From the NCBI GenBank assembly GCA_025330725.1, contig JAIWND010000030.1, positions 62,001 to 126,000 of the forward strand: a stretch of 64,000 nt of DNA, read 5' to 3'. The DNA comes from Chlamydoabsidia padenii (Eukaryota > Mucoromycota > Mucoromycetes > Mucorales > Cunninghamellaceae). A program made the translations under genes and the position numbers. Every line of letters begins with the position of its first letter. The stretch's first letter is position 1. Positions 31,837 to 42,424 of this stretch are shown here, one piece after another. A model generated the notes under the pieces. It worked only from the letters and a program-made list of their open reading frames with translations, did no database searches and was not told the origin of the DNA.

Positions 31837-31954
31837 TGCCCACAATAGTACGAAAAAAAAAAAAAAAGCCTTGCACCCAAAATGGGCCAAATGGGTGCAA
31901 ACCAAAAAAAAAAAAAAGTCTTGCACCCAAAATGGGCCAAATGGGTGCAAACCA
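31770..31954 (+). repeat. Transposon 3' end, left inverted arm
   Basis: Holds the last 67 bases of the transposase coding region, an A-rich spacer and two copies of a near-palindrome running from TTGCACCC to GGGTGCAA, each about 30 bases and separated by an A-run. The same sequence, about 95% alike by eye, occurs in reverse complement at 34286-34479. The paired palindromes are candidates for the element's true terminus and transposase binding sites. Confidence 0.85.
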
Positions 31955-32395
31955 AACAAAAAACTGATTGATGCATTTCATAAGCTGACTTCTTTGAATG
32001 GGCTCTTATTGCATGGAAGGCCGTATCCAATTTTCAGGAACCACCTCATTAACCTCTAGACAGTTCATCTTTACCTCAGATTGCGGCGTGAGCATTTCAA
32101 GATTTTGAAAATGGTTTGAGCGCCATTTTCATAGACCATCATCGATAGCAATTGCATAAATAACGCGTCGTCCTCTTTTTTTTTTTTGCACACACCAGCA
32201 AAATCGAGACATTGAGGATGTCTTCACTTTTTATTTTTCTGGTAATACAATGATTTAATTAATTATTCATGGAAAATACAACATCTGGGTAATGTAATAG
32301 AAAAGCATATACAAATGAGTGCTGGAATAAAGAAAATGGCATAAAAAAGGGGAATGAATAATACATAAAACAGAAAAGCATGCTGAAAGAACGAA
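31955..32395. other. 3' flank of the zinc-finger gene
   Basis: AT-rich, no gene seen. Sequence CTTTTTATTTTTCTGG at 32226 and nearby AT-rich signals could end the minus-strand zinc-finger transcript. Confidence 0.4.
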
Positions 32396-34232
32396 CTATG
32401 CATCGCGATCTATAGTCTGTAGTCGGCTTTTAATTTTAGTCGATATCGAATGATTCGCTCGCGATATATCGGATGACATGGCAGCAGCCATTTCTTGTAG
32501 CACTTTGTTCAGGTTAAGATTGTAAATGATCGACAATTGCGTATTGTCACCGAAAAGCTTGATCAGATCATCAAACAACTGCTTCATTTTTCCTTTGTTG
32601 CACTGTGACTGTAAAAAAGCAACATATTCTTTGTCCAATGATGTGGTTGCGGATGGACTGATCACAGAGTATCCAATTTTTTGAAACAGTCTGGACGCAA
32701 TCATTGATGAATTGTCGTTGTTCATTGATTTTTTGACTGTTTCACTGTCTGCATATGTAAATATGGTAAATGGTTGACAAGAATGATGCAGCGCTAGAAA
32801 ACTCGATGCTCGGCATAGAAAATATGTCGCTGGGTGGTAAAAATGAGAGCGCAATTGTCGTGCTTGATAGATCAACTTGAATTTCTCTACTGATCGCGTA
32901 GTTGCATCTAATGCTAAGCATCGAGCTTTAGTCCAACTCTTTTCATCAATAAAAATTTTCGTTGATTTCGCCGAGACAGAAAAGTCGAATGATGATGGTC
33001 CAACGTTAGGATCTTGTCGGATATCAAGTCGTAGACTTGAAGTCACCAAGCCCGAGCAGGAGTGTGAGTTAATTGTCAATTTTCGTCCATCTCTGGTATT
33101 GTGAACACTTGGCCAAACATCAGAATACATGGTTGACGGAATAGCATATAAATCATCGGAAGGTGATGATAATGCACGATGAATATCCACACTTTTCGTG
33201 TCACCATAAATTTCGATTGTATTGATAATGATTGCTTCACCGTTATTCGTGTTCAGTAAGACCGCACCTGCCAAAACTTGAGCACAAACATATTTCATCT
33301 GCGGTTCCGTAGTCCAGTCGGTGTTCAACCAACGAATCGTACTTTCATCCAAATCGAAATAATGTTGATTCAGGAGCATATTACGATACGGTGATCGATG
33401 AATCAATGATGTTAAACCCGGACAGACATTGTCGATTGAGGCATCAACGTCACGCTTTCGCTTCACAGATAATATTGGTTTGCAGATGAATGCTTTATCA
33501 GCCAGTTCGCTAATGTTGTTCCGATGTGCAAGGCCGTTTAATTCCACAGACTGTCCGACGACCATTGGCTGTCCATCGGGACCCAAGGGAAATAAAGAAA
33601 ATGGCTCCAACTTCATTCTCTCGATGATCCATTCGTTTTTATCAATTTCATCTTTGTCAGCGTTCATCGACTGACACGCATGGACAATGGCTTGAGAATA
33701 ATTGCGACGTACGCTGTTTAAGCAAGTTGCTGTCGGCACATTTGCAATGCTTGTATTTGACGGCACCTTGACAAGCTGTGACGATTCACTTTTTGTGAGC
33801 TGTGAAGATTCAATTTCACTAACTGAGTTATCAGTTTCCTCTACAATAGAAACACATCATTGAATGCGTATTAATTGGATCTTTATTCTTTACCCTCATT
33901 CGAGTATGTACCCTTCTCAATGTTGGAAACATCGTTACAATTCCCTCGGCGGCGTTGAATATGACTTCGCGCGCTAACTCGACTTTCCCAACCATTATTG
34001 CAAAAAGGGCAATGGAACTTGTTATCTTTGCTACTTCGCGTCAAAGTAAGTTTCACCGGATTCTCTGTAAAAAAAAAGTTAAAACTTTTTATTACAAAAA
34101 CGAAAAAAAACAACCTTGATTTTGCAAGTATGTAACTGTGAAAGACTCGCAGTGAAAGTCTCTTTCATGATTAGTTAATGAACCTCTGAAAGGTTGATCG
34201 CATTTGCCACAAGTCGTTTCTGATGATGTCAT
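32396..34232 (-). CDS. Zinc-finger protein of unknown family inside inverted transposon ends
   Basis: Exons 34232-34115, 34064-33894 and 33840-32396 join cleanly into 577 residues. Two N-terminal fingers are visible: CGKCDQPFRGSLTNHERDFH (Cys-x2-Cys-x10-His-x4-His) and HCPFCNNGWESRVSARSHIQ, which ends RRRGNC (Cys-x2-Cys-x12-His-x6-Cys). A Ser-rich linker follows, then about 450 residues with no motif I know. These include SVKRKRDVD, a likely nuclear signal, and MKYVCAQVLAGAVLLNTNNG. The frame is intact and the introns (50 and 53 bases) are canonical, so it may be expressed. The ATG lies only about 50 bases from a transposon arm, so its promoter must be in or beyond that arm. It is probably nuclear; function unknown. 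Confidence 0.72.
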
Positions 34233-34285
34233 GGCAACTGCACGAAAATTCAAAAATCAAAAGGAACAAAAAAGGGGAGTTGTTT

Positions 34286-34479
34286 TGGTTTGCACCCATT
34301 TGACCCATTTTGGGTGCAAGCCTTTTTTTTTTTTTTTTTTTTTGGTTTGCACCCATTTGGCCCATTTTGGGTGCAAGGCTTTTTTTTTTTTTTTTTCGTA
34401 CTATTGTGGGCATTACATGGGCTCTTTCTTTCGACATCTTTCCCAACACTTGTAAGAGTGCGAAACAAAGCCTCTGAAG
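34286..34479 (-). repeat. Transposon 3' end, right inverted arm
   Basis: Reverse complement of 31770-31954, including the truncated transposase C-terminus (SHSYKCWERCRKK-like codons, with small changes) and both TTGCACCC/GGGTGCAA palindromes separated by longer A/T runs. With the left arm it brackets the zinc-finger gene. Confidence 0.85.
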
Positions 34480-35210
34480 AGGGGTATTTATACTGTTTTT
34501 TGAATAAGGTTAGGTGTATGTGAGGACGGAGCTCTGATGAGGCATCAGATTTTAATTCTCCGCCCTCCTCAACAGAGGATAAATTTTCCCACTTTATAAA
34601 AAGGGGCAAGATTATCAACTCTCTCAAGAAGGTGGTTACTCATTCAACTACATTTGTGACTATCCTGCAAAGTTATGGGGGTTCGAACATTATGTGGGAG
34701 TGAAAGAAAAATGCAGCGTCGATCAACTCAGCAAATCCACCTTTAAATATCTGAAGCACAAATGCCAGGAAGATCTGGAGTACCTTTTGCCGAGTCAAGC
34801 GCCTTCCTGTTGAAATAAATGATTATGCCAAGTATCTTTTACAAAAAAGTAAGCGGGAAAAAAGATCATTGCATTTAACTTGGCACTGAATTTTTCCTTT
34901 ATTATAGCCCACTTTGGACAAAAGTCCCTCAAGCAGCAGCAGCAGCAGCAGCAAAACATCAGCCTATCAAGGTCATTGAAAATAAGGGAAACGTGATTAT
35001 TGGAAATGATGTAAGTTGACATCTATATAATATATATACAGTAGATATATATGGTTACTGACACAATGTTTACATCAATAATAGAATGAAACTATCATCA
35101 GTATCAAAAAAACCATTGCTCCTGCAAAAATTTCGCGGGTTTTCAATATTTTATCCGGCTAAATCCGCGAAGGCTTGGTTTTTTTTTCTTCTTAATAATT
35201 AACTTTTGAA

Positions 35211-37710
35211 ATGTCTCTATTAGTTACATCCTCTCCTTCTTCACATTCGGAAAACAACGACGACTTCGGAAACGATCTGGAACGATACTGTAGTAGATGT
35301 CGAAAGTCATGCCCAGTTGCTTTATTTGCGGGTCGACGAGTTGATTATAAAACGTGCTTGGATTGTCGTAATCGTGATACACCAGTACCAGTGTGTCCTG
35401 ATTTTGGTGAATTGATTCCTATTGAACAACTTGCCGACAGTTTCGATGACTCTCCTTCCCTAGATACCGATATTATTTTTGATGGCCATTTATTTATCGA
35501 TGACGGTCATATTGACAATACGGATGAGCAGCTTATCGACGCCATCTACCTGGTGGTGGAGCACGCTGGAGGATTCCGATACACCAAAAAAAATAAACAT
35601 CGCCAATCCAAAGAAGCGACACTAGGTGGCATTTGTTGGACTGTGTGCTCAGCAGACAGATGCTAATAGCCAACGTCCACCAAACGAATTGGTAAAGTTG
35701 GGCCGGCGTATGACAACCTACGATTGTGGTGGCGAACTTTCCGGTGTGATCTATCGACAACAAAGGTGGATAACTCTCACCGTCAAGCACCAGGAACAGC
35801 ACGAACCCCATAGTGAAGACGAACATCCAAGCATGCCCATTGAAGTTCGGAAATTCTTCACTACCCATGCCCACCAATTGACCTCTGGGGATCTATTAGC
35901 TCAGGTGCAACGACAATTCGGGTACAACATCACCCGCACACAGGTGTATTATTGGAAGAGTCAGGCGATTGTTCATCTTTATAGGCGTGCTGATGACCAG
36001 ATGGTGTCGTCAAGAATCTTGGTGCGCGAATATCTGGACGCTGGCTTCCGGGAGGTAAGGGAAAAAAAAAAGAAAGAAAAAGGGGGTTTGTGGGAAAAAA
36101 GGTTTGGGTAAACGGAAAAGTAATTTGGGTGATTGCATGGTTTAAACAGTGTGTGTATTGGCTTTTTATTATTATTATTACTAAACTTGAGCGAATCATG
36201 ACTCTGGTGCACAATGACAACAATGGCAACTACTCTTCCGATTACTTGGCGAACTAGTATTAGATTTAGTATAGATTGGTTGAGTGTGTGTGAAATATAA
36301 TAAAATCCTGTTTTAACAATATTTGTCTTGTCTTTGTTTGGTTGTATTAGTTGTGCTGGGAAAATAATGATCATTGGCGGGGGTTGGGGTTCACCACAAT
36401 GTTTTTTGATTTGTGTTGGATCTGACCAGGTTGTTGAATATTTCGTAGATTCTACCTTCAAGACAAATCGTCTCGAGAGCGAATTGTTTGGCGTGGTAGC
36501 GAACATCAATGGCTGCGGGTACCCTGTAGCATACTTTATTTTAAAAAAAAACATGGATCAGAAGTGGCTAAAGCATGCAAAGTGGCGGCACTATGCTGCT
36601 ATTTCCTGGCTCTCCGTGATTGCGGGCTGTCACCGTATTACATGTTTTGTGATAAAGATTTGTCCGGAATCAACGCAATAAAACAAACATGGGGTGATAA
36701 TATCCTGCGGCTCTGCTTGTGGCATCTGAAAAGGGCTGTTAGACTTGCTTATAAGAAAGCCAAGGGAAATCTTGGTCCAATCTATGAAGTTGACATTGAT
36801 GATGTTATGGAGGAATTTAATTTTGTTAGTCCCACTTTCCTCCCAACGGTCAACAACAGATCACAAATTGCCAGACAAGCAAGGTGCCCTGAAGGGGACA
36901 TAAAAGCTAATTATGAAATGATGGAAAAGCACTATTGCTACCATCAACGAATTCCTTGAGGTAAGATAAAGTTATAAACCATTTTATGCATGTCATTACC
37001 TAAAAGGGAAATTTATGCATTTTTTCAGGTACGTCGTTTTTAACTCCCGATCAAATACACCATGTTTGTGCCCGGGAAATGTATGAATATTGCGTGCGTA
37101 GATCGTTGCCAGATGCTTGGGCGTAGTTGTGGAGACAATGTTACACGGAACGTCAATGGGTTTTATGGGCTCGTTGTACTACTCCAGGGATTCCCACGGC
37201 AAAGTTAACAATGCTAATCGAAGCTCATTGGCGTGTCCTCGAACGGAATCATCTTTATTGCTACAACCGACCCCGACAAGACTTTTTGGCATATATACTC
37301 TTGGCCAAACACTGTGAACAACTGATCGATTCATATAATCATAGAATAATTCTTCGCAGCGATCCATCAAAATGGGAAAGGTTGTTTGTGAGCACCTGGA
37401 ACTCACTAAAAGAACATCAAGGTAAAAAAAAAAAAAAAAAAAAAAAGGCGACGACAACTACTACTGTATGATATCACAATATGAAATTAAAAGATATTGA
37501 CTTGTTATTTATATTAATAGAAAGCCAAAACAATTATGCCACTGATGTTGATACCTGGGTATGTGGCTGCCCATCCTTTTTCGTCAACCGCTTTTTGTTA
37601 TGTAAATATCTAGTTAGAAGACATAGCGTTGGCACAATGATCATCGGGAGATACTTCATCAAAAGATCCCATCAAGCACCATTTATTACATTGATTGAGG
37701 TAAAATAAGA
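35211..37710 (+). pseudogene. MULE transposase, several frameshifts
   Basis: Begins MSLLVTSSPSSHSENN with a cysteine cluster RYCSRCRKSCPV...KTCLDCRNRD. Then, in shifted frames, come RMTTYDCGGELSGVIYRQQR (FAR1-type zinc-finger region) and the MULE catalytic domain. That has VEYFVDSTFKTNRLESELFG (first Asp, about 36447), MFCDKDLSGINAIKQTWGDN (second Asp) and LRLCLWHLKRAVR (C/H motif). The C-terminal SWIM finger reads VCGCPSFFVNRFLLCKYLV. The expected CxH of SWIM is CKY here, so the zinc-binding His is lost. Shifts near 35630, 36350 and 36560 and a stop near 37126 make it non-functional. Confidence 0.75.
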
Positions 37711-37836
37711 GTTTTATTACAATATATATATTAACAATTAGATCACCTACATAAACCAGTCCTTCTATACTGAACTACACTATAAACTGCATTAAAAAGT
37801 CAACAAGACCAAACACACACTATCCCGGCCGAATCG

Positions 37837-38495
37837 ATGATCATCCCCATCTTGATCAAACCGCAAATCGTTCCGCCCAACCTGCTACACCTGTTTTCGG
37901 AATCATTACCATTGGTAGTGATGAAGATGATGATGTTGTTATTGAGGTTGATGATGTCGCTGAAGGTAATGAAGGTAATTACGATTACGATTTTGGTTTC
38001 GGTGCTTCTGTTGAAGGTGTTACTTCTTTTGGAGATGCTTCTGTTGATGATGTTCCTGTTGGCCGTGCTACTTCTTTTGTCGGTGATGATTTTGATTTTG
38101 ATTTTGATTTTGATTTTGGTGCCTCTGTTGGTGGTGCTACTGCTTCTGTTGTTGGAGAATCAAGCCTTGGTGAATCCGACACCGTACTTGATCGTCTTTA
38201 TCGTGGTGACACCGAACAATAACGCCTCAATCACGAAGTGTACATGAGAGATGCAATGGAGAGAATTCGAAGACACCGACAACGAATTGTAGAAGAGCGA
38301 CGAATCCAAGAAGAAGATAATTTGCACCTTGTAGAGATGAGTTACAACCGAATGCTTCCAGAAGATCAGGCGACCATCTTTATTACAACTACCAACCGAA
38401 ACCGGTATTTAGCCGATGTTATTCGTTTTAGACATGCACGCCACCTACCTACAACTTGGGGTCAGTACAATCCCAACACCCGCCACATTGGTTAA
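37837..38495 (+). pseudogene. Acidic repeat region and C-terminal frame of the MULE
   Basis: In one frame it reads FGIITIGSDEDDDVVIEVDD, a Gly/Asp/Phe repeat (DFDFDFDFDF near 38090) and LDRLYRGDTEQ. A TAA at 38221 then interrupts before RLNHEVYMRDAMERIRRHRQ and the end at 38495. Changing this TAA to a Gln codon would join both parts. It probably belonged to the MULE protein or to a captured gene. Confidence 0.5.
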
Positions 38496-40149
38496 AAAAT
38501 TATGGTTAGTTTAATGGTCTTTTTTATCTTTATATCAATAAATAAATATATTTATCTTATCAAGTACCATTCATTTTTGAATACTACATATTAAGGTCCA
38601 TTAGCGATGATTCGTCAACCTATTTACCCATTAATTAAAAAGAAAGAAAGAAAAAAAATCCAAATCTTCGCGGATTTAGCCGGATAAAATATTGAAAACC
38701 TGCCACTTCTACGCGAAATTTTTGCAGGGGCAATGGTTTTTTTGAAAAAAGGAAGCATAATGACGATGGAATCAATGCCGATGGTTTTGTAGTAACAATT
38801 ATAACGGATCAATTTATCTGCGCATAATTAATAAACACAAATTTTTCTCACTGTGATTTAGGCTGACGACATTTGGAAGGTATGCCCCGGGTTCATGAAA
38901 AACGACAGTAAAACAAGATTTCACCAGCATAGGTAAAACACCCCCCTCCACGATTCAATACTGTAACATCTAGAAATTATAATTTACTTTTTTAAATTCC
39001 ATATAGACCACCCTGAAGGAAATGAAGATGCCGACCAAGCGTTGCCCCAACTTTGACGATGACGCTAATGAATACCATGCTGCAGACTTCTTGGAAGACC
39101 TGTTTATCGCTGCGTAAGTTGAAAAAAGAAAGGGCCATCTAATATGATAAGAGAAAAGGCGCATATGTGCTGTATATACATGTTAATCTTTTCTCTCTCT
39201 TTCGGTATAGGTGTATAATGTACAAGGGAGAACATGATCTAACTGACAATGAATCTTTGTTCAACCACACCTTCATCTATCCTTACCTTGTTGCTGTGGC
39301 TGCCGCCAGTGTCTCCGGATATGACTTTGTTCCTGGCGAAACGTATTTAAAGTCTATGACCAAGCAACTGGTATCAATCGACAAACACAAGGACGAACGC
39401 TACCAATACAAGGCCGATGGGGTGTTCCGCCTTTTTGAAAAGAAGGATTTGGAAATTCTATTACTGGAAACCTCAAGTAGCTTTGTATGCAGGGACAAAA
39501 TTAAGTTTAGCTTCGACCATCACAAGAGTTCCTTTGGGGCTATGGCTATGCTGAAATCCATCACGGATTAGTACCCGTATGCACCCGTGGGTCTCTTTAG
39601 CAAGATCAAGGCCTTCTTTGTACACGCCGCAGGTAATCAATCACCATGACTGAACAACTAGTCTCTATATACTTATTAGCCCTCTTCTTTTTTCTTTTTG
39701 GTTAGCCATAGGCGATCAACTGCACCTTTGGAATCTGACATTCAAGCACGACGGAATTTACGAACTCTGGAGGGGAACATACCTGACGATCCTACCTTCA
39801 TTTGGAGACAAGACTGACTTTCTCCTCGACTTCCTGAATTTCTTTTGGGCGATGAAAGTAAGTCATGCAAAGAAAAGAAAAAGTTATGATTTTTATGTTT
39901 ACGTTTCAATCTTTGTAGGAACTGGTAAAGGAAACGATCAACAACATTGACGAATTGGCCAAAGGCCACACCACCATCAAAGCCAAACACAGGTACTCGG
40001 TTGCTGTTCCTGTTCTCCTCACCGACATTATCAAGCCCAGCATCATCAAACTCACCCAACACGAAGGCAGCAAGGGTATGGCAGATCTAGGGCCTTTTTA
40101 CTCGCCCCTCCCTTCTCCCTCTCAATCTCCCTCCCATTCCCCATCTTAA

Positions 40150-40440
40150 TACCCCACCATCTTACCCACTCATTCTTAACTCTGTATATATATATATATG
40201 TCAATAAAATGTAGTGTGTGTTGATGAAACTGTTTTTGACCTGCTTTGCTTCTTTTTCCCCGCACTTCGAATCAAAAATGATATGATTGGTGCGGGATTT
40301 GCAGACAAATCACCGATTCCCCTCTCCGTTTAAAAACGGAAGATGGGTAAACTCACCCCTCAACCTTTTTACGTTTATTTCCTAAATATCCCAAAAAGGG
40401 ATCTCTATGCGCAATCTTGAGCTGCCTTCGGGGGTCCAAA
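40150..40440. other. Spacer between the split gene and the oxidoreductase
   Basis: A (TA)n run near 40187-40199 and AATAAAATG at 40203 that could end the upstream transcript. No gene is seen. Confidence 0.5.
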
Positions 40441-40556
40441 AAAGGAAACGCAATGCGCAATCATCATTCGGGGCTATAAAAACCATCTGACTCTGCCTGA
40501 AATCCAAATCCAACAACTTTCTTTCTTCAAACAATTCTCTTTCTTCAAACAATATA
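40405..40556 (+). promoter_or_regulatory. Promoter and 5' leader of the NmrA-like gene
   Basis: TATAAAAA at 40475-40482 lies 75 bases before the ATG. Upstream the decamer ATGCGCAATC occurs twice (about 40407 and 40453), a possible transcription-factor site. The leader has a tandem CTTTCTTCAAACAAT duplication directly before the start codon. Confidence 0.65.
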
Positions 40557-41432
40557 ATGTCATCCGATAAAGTCTATGTGATTGGCGCGACTGGCAACAT
40601 TGGTATCAAGGTGGTAACCAATCTTCTCGCTCAAGGCATCTCCACCACCATCTTTGTGCGCAACGTTGAAAAAAGCCGTGCTCTCTTCAAGGACAACATT
40701 CACCTCACTCTGGTAGAAGGCGACTATACCAATCTATTGGCATTTAAATCCTCCATTGCTGGTCATTCCCGGCTCTTCCTCCTCATTGCCGATTTGCCTA
40801 AAATGCCTAGCATCAAAAGTGAACTCGGTGACATTGCTTACGAGGCTGGTGTGCAACAGATTGTCGATCTGTCATCTCGGTTTGTTCAATTGGATTGGCG
40901 CACTTCTTTTATTGGCGAAACGCATCGTTTGGCTGAAGAACGTCTGTATGCTTTGGCGTTGAAATACAATCGGTATCTTGTGACATTGCGCCCTTCACGG
41001 TTCTTTACCAACCATTCTTGGACAGCCAACACTATCAAATCCATGGGTGCTGTGATTGATTGCCATCCTGCTGATCTCAAAGTAGAATATATCTCGATCG
41101 ATGATATTGCTGATGTTGCTGTCAAGGTATTGACGGATCCGGTCGATCGTCATGGTAATTATGCTTACACTCTAATTGGTGATCATGTGGATGGTCGTAC
41201 TCGAGCCGAGTACTTTTCTCAAGCCCTGGGTAGACCTATTGTTTACACTAAAATGAGTCCCAAGGAAATGTTTGATTCTTCGGTCCAACATGGTCAGCCT
41301 ATCCCATTAGCCATGGATATAGCTACTGTCGATACCACTGATCCTCCTACTCATGTTGTTCCCATATTACTAGGCAGACCTTATGAAACTTTGGAATCTT
41401 GGATCCATAATAATAAGGAGCAGTTTATGTAG
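40557..41432 (+). CDS. NmrA-like NAD(P)-binding oxidoreductase/regulator
   Basis: An intronless gene of 291 residues. The N-terminal Rossmann motif is VYVIGATGNIGIKVV (GxxGxxG), followed by TIFVRNVEKSRALF for cofactor binding, as in atypical short-chain dehydrogenases of the NmrA/NAD(P)H-azoreductase group. Later marks are VVDLSS-type IVDLSSRFVQLDW, THRLAEERLYAL, LRPSRFFTNHSW and VEYISIDDIADVAVKVL. Members act as quinone or azo reductases or as redox-sensing regulators; which applies here cannot be told. It is probably cytosolic. A strong TATA box and a repeated upstream decamer suggest inducible expression. Confidence 0.85.
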   Translation: MSSDKVYVIGATGNIGIKVVTNLLAQGISTTIFVRNVEKSRALFKDNIHLTLVEGDYTNLLAFKSSIAGHSRLFLLIADLPKMPSIKSELGDIAYEAGVQQIVDLSSRFVQLDWRTSFIGETHRLAEERLYALALKYNRYLVTLRPSRFFTNHSWTANTIKSMGAVIDCHPADLKVEYISIDDIADVAVKVLTDPVDRHGNYAYTLIGDHVDGRTRAEYFSQALGRPIVYTKMSPKEMFDSSVQHGQPIPLAMDIATVDTTDPPTHVVPILLGRPYETLESWIHNNKEQFM

Positions 41433-41735
41433 TTGTATAGAATTCTTATTTTTTCTTTCGGAGAAATAAAATTTTGTTCGCGGGTTTTAAAAATCCTTTT
41501 TTTCCTGCAAATGCATGAATACAGGGTGGGAAATATCGACTCCGCTGGATTGCCCAAGAGCATCTCCAATAGTTAGGCTTACATTCGATTGAATTGCTCT
41601 GATGAAAAAACTCCTCCAACGGTTACATTCGATTGATTGCACATCTATTGTTTGACGTCCCTGGTAATCAATCGGTGAAAAAAAAATATCTCCCCCCTTT
41701 TACTCCCCTTTTACAAATTTTTGAAGAAAAATAAA

Positions 41736-42060
41736 ATGACTCCCATTGACCAGCCCACTCATGACCATAATGACGTTCATCATGGTGATCATGATGATTT
41801 CACTCAATCAACCAGTACCATGCCGGTAACGGCGAAACTTTGACATTGCCAAAAAAAAAGTCAAACAAGAAATTCTGCCCCGAGGAAGATGAGCAACTAT
41901 TCAAGTCTTACTTGCATATTACATGCGACTCTGAAACCGGCCAAAAAAAAAAATGACAAGCTTTAGGACCTGAAGGAGCTCCGGGTTCCATTTGTCAAAT
42001 TATTAGAACGCTTCGATGAACACGACGGTGAGTTTCTTGACGTTTAGCGAAAAAAAAAAA
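41736..42060 (+). pseudogene. Relic of a Myb-like transposon-associated protein
   Basis: After MTPIDQPTHDHNDVHHGDHD the frame breaks. A shifted frame reads KFCPEEDEQLFKSYLHITCD and SETGQKK, a pattern typical of SANT/Myb-like proteins linked to plant-type and oomycete transposons (EDE.L..SY..I..D...G..Q). Poly-A runs and stops follow. It is too short for a firm class. Confidence 0.5.
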
Positions 42061-42165
42061 AAGTTCCCGAGGCAGACGGAAATGTCGATCGAAATACTCT
42101 GCATCGTAAGTGTAGTTGGATACAGAGTAGTTGTGGATCAACTGTTTGTAGCCCTGAGCCCATTT

Positions 42166-42424
42166 CCTACTAAGATTTGGTAAGAGCTCTACTCGCTTAA
42201 TTGTTAGCGGATGCTAATGATAAAAGTGGCCAAGTGGATACTACAGCATATTTCCACATTGCATTACCGCAAAAGCCAAGCGCCAAGTCTCTTGTGTCGG
42301 TCAGTTCAGACTTGCGATGACTTTTACCTGTCATGTGTAAGAGACGAAGAGAGAATCACATTTCGTTATCAAACCTCGCCCGCCCCTTGATTCCCTACTA
42401 GGACTTGGTAAGAGCACTGCCTTC
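42166..42424 (+). repeat. tRNA-like dispersed repeat, copy 3
   Basis: Head CTACTAAGATTTGGTAAGAG, core GCGGATGCTAATGATAAAAG, tail CGATGACTTTTACCTGTCAT. It is followed by a second head, CTACTAGGACTTGGTAAGAG, at about 42400, so units are joined head to tail. The heads resemble a tRNA acceptor and D-arm. Confidence 0.65.

Larger units (their letters stand above)
35104..38745 (+). mobile_element. Mutator-like element (MULE) with ~85-bp inverted repeats, degenerate
   Basis: Terminal repeats 35104-35188 and about 38655-38745 are inverted copies (TCAAAAAAACCATTGC, TTCAATATTTTATCCGGCTA, AATCCGCGAAG); the right arm has an insertion of about 9 bases. Inside is a frameshifted MULE transposase and an acidic C-terminal region. 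No target-site duplication was found. It lies inside the coding region of the gene at 34612-40149. Confidence 0.78.
34612..40149 (+). pseudogene. Host gene of an uncharacterised family, split by a Mutator-like element
   Basis: The 5' part before 35104 reads FNYICDYPAKLWGFEHYVGV and, after a spacer, IKVIENKGNVIIGNDNETII, which runs into the transposon repeat. The 3' part after 38745 continues in exons at about 38862-38940, 39007-39113, 39211-39632, 39706-39857 and 39919-40149. It reads ADDIWKVCPGFMKND, CPNFDDDANEYHAADFLEDL, YPYLVAVAAASVSGYDFVPG, YKADGVFRLFEKKDLEILLL, HLWNLTFKHDGIYELWR and a Ser/Pro tail. ADGVF followed by LEILLLETSS recalls nuclease-like folds with D...ExT, but this is inference only. 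Besides the insertion, a TAG follows KSITD at 39569 and one exon junction is out of phase. Confidence 0.65.

Noticed and set aside
37837..38247. 136-codon frame of almost only Leu, Val, Ile and Met
   Set aside because: It is the out-of-frame reading of the acidic Asp/Gly repeat region of the MULE.
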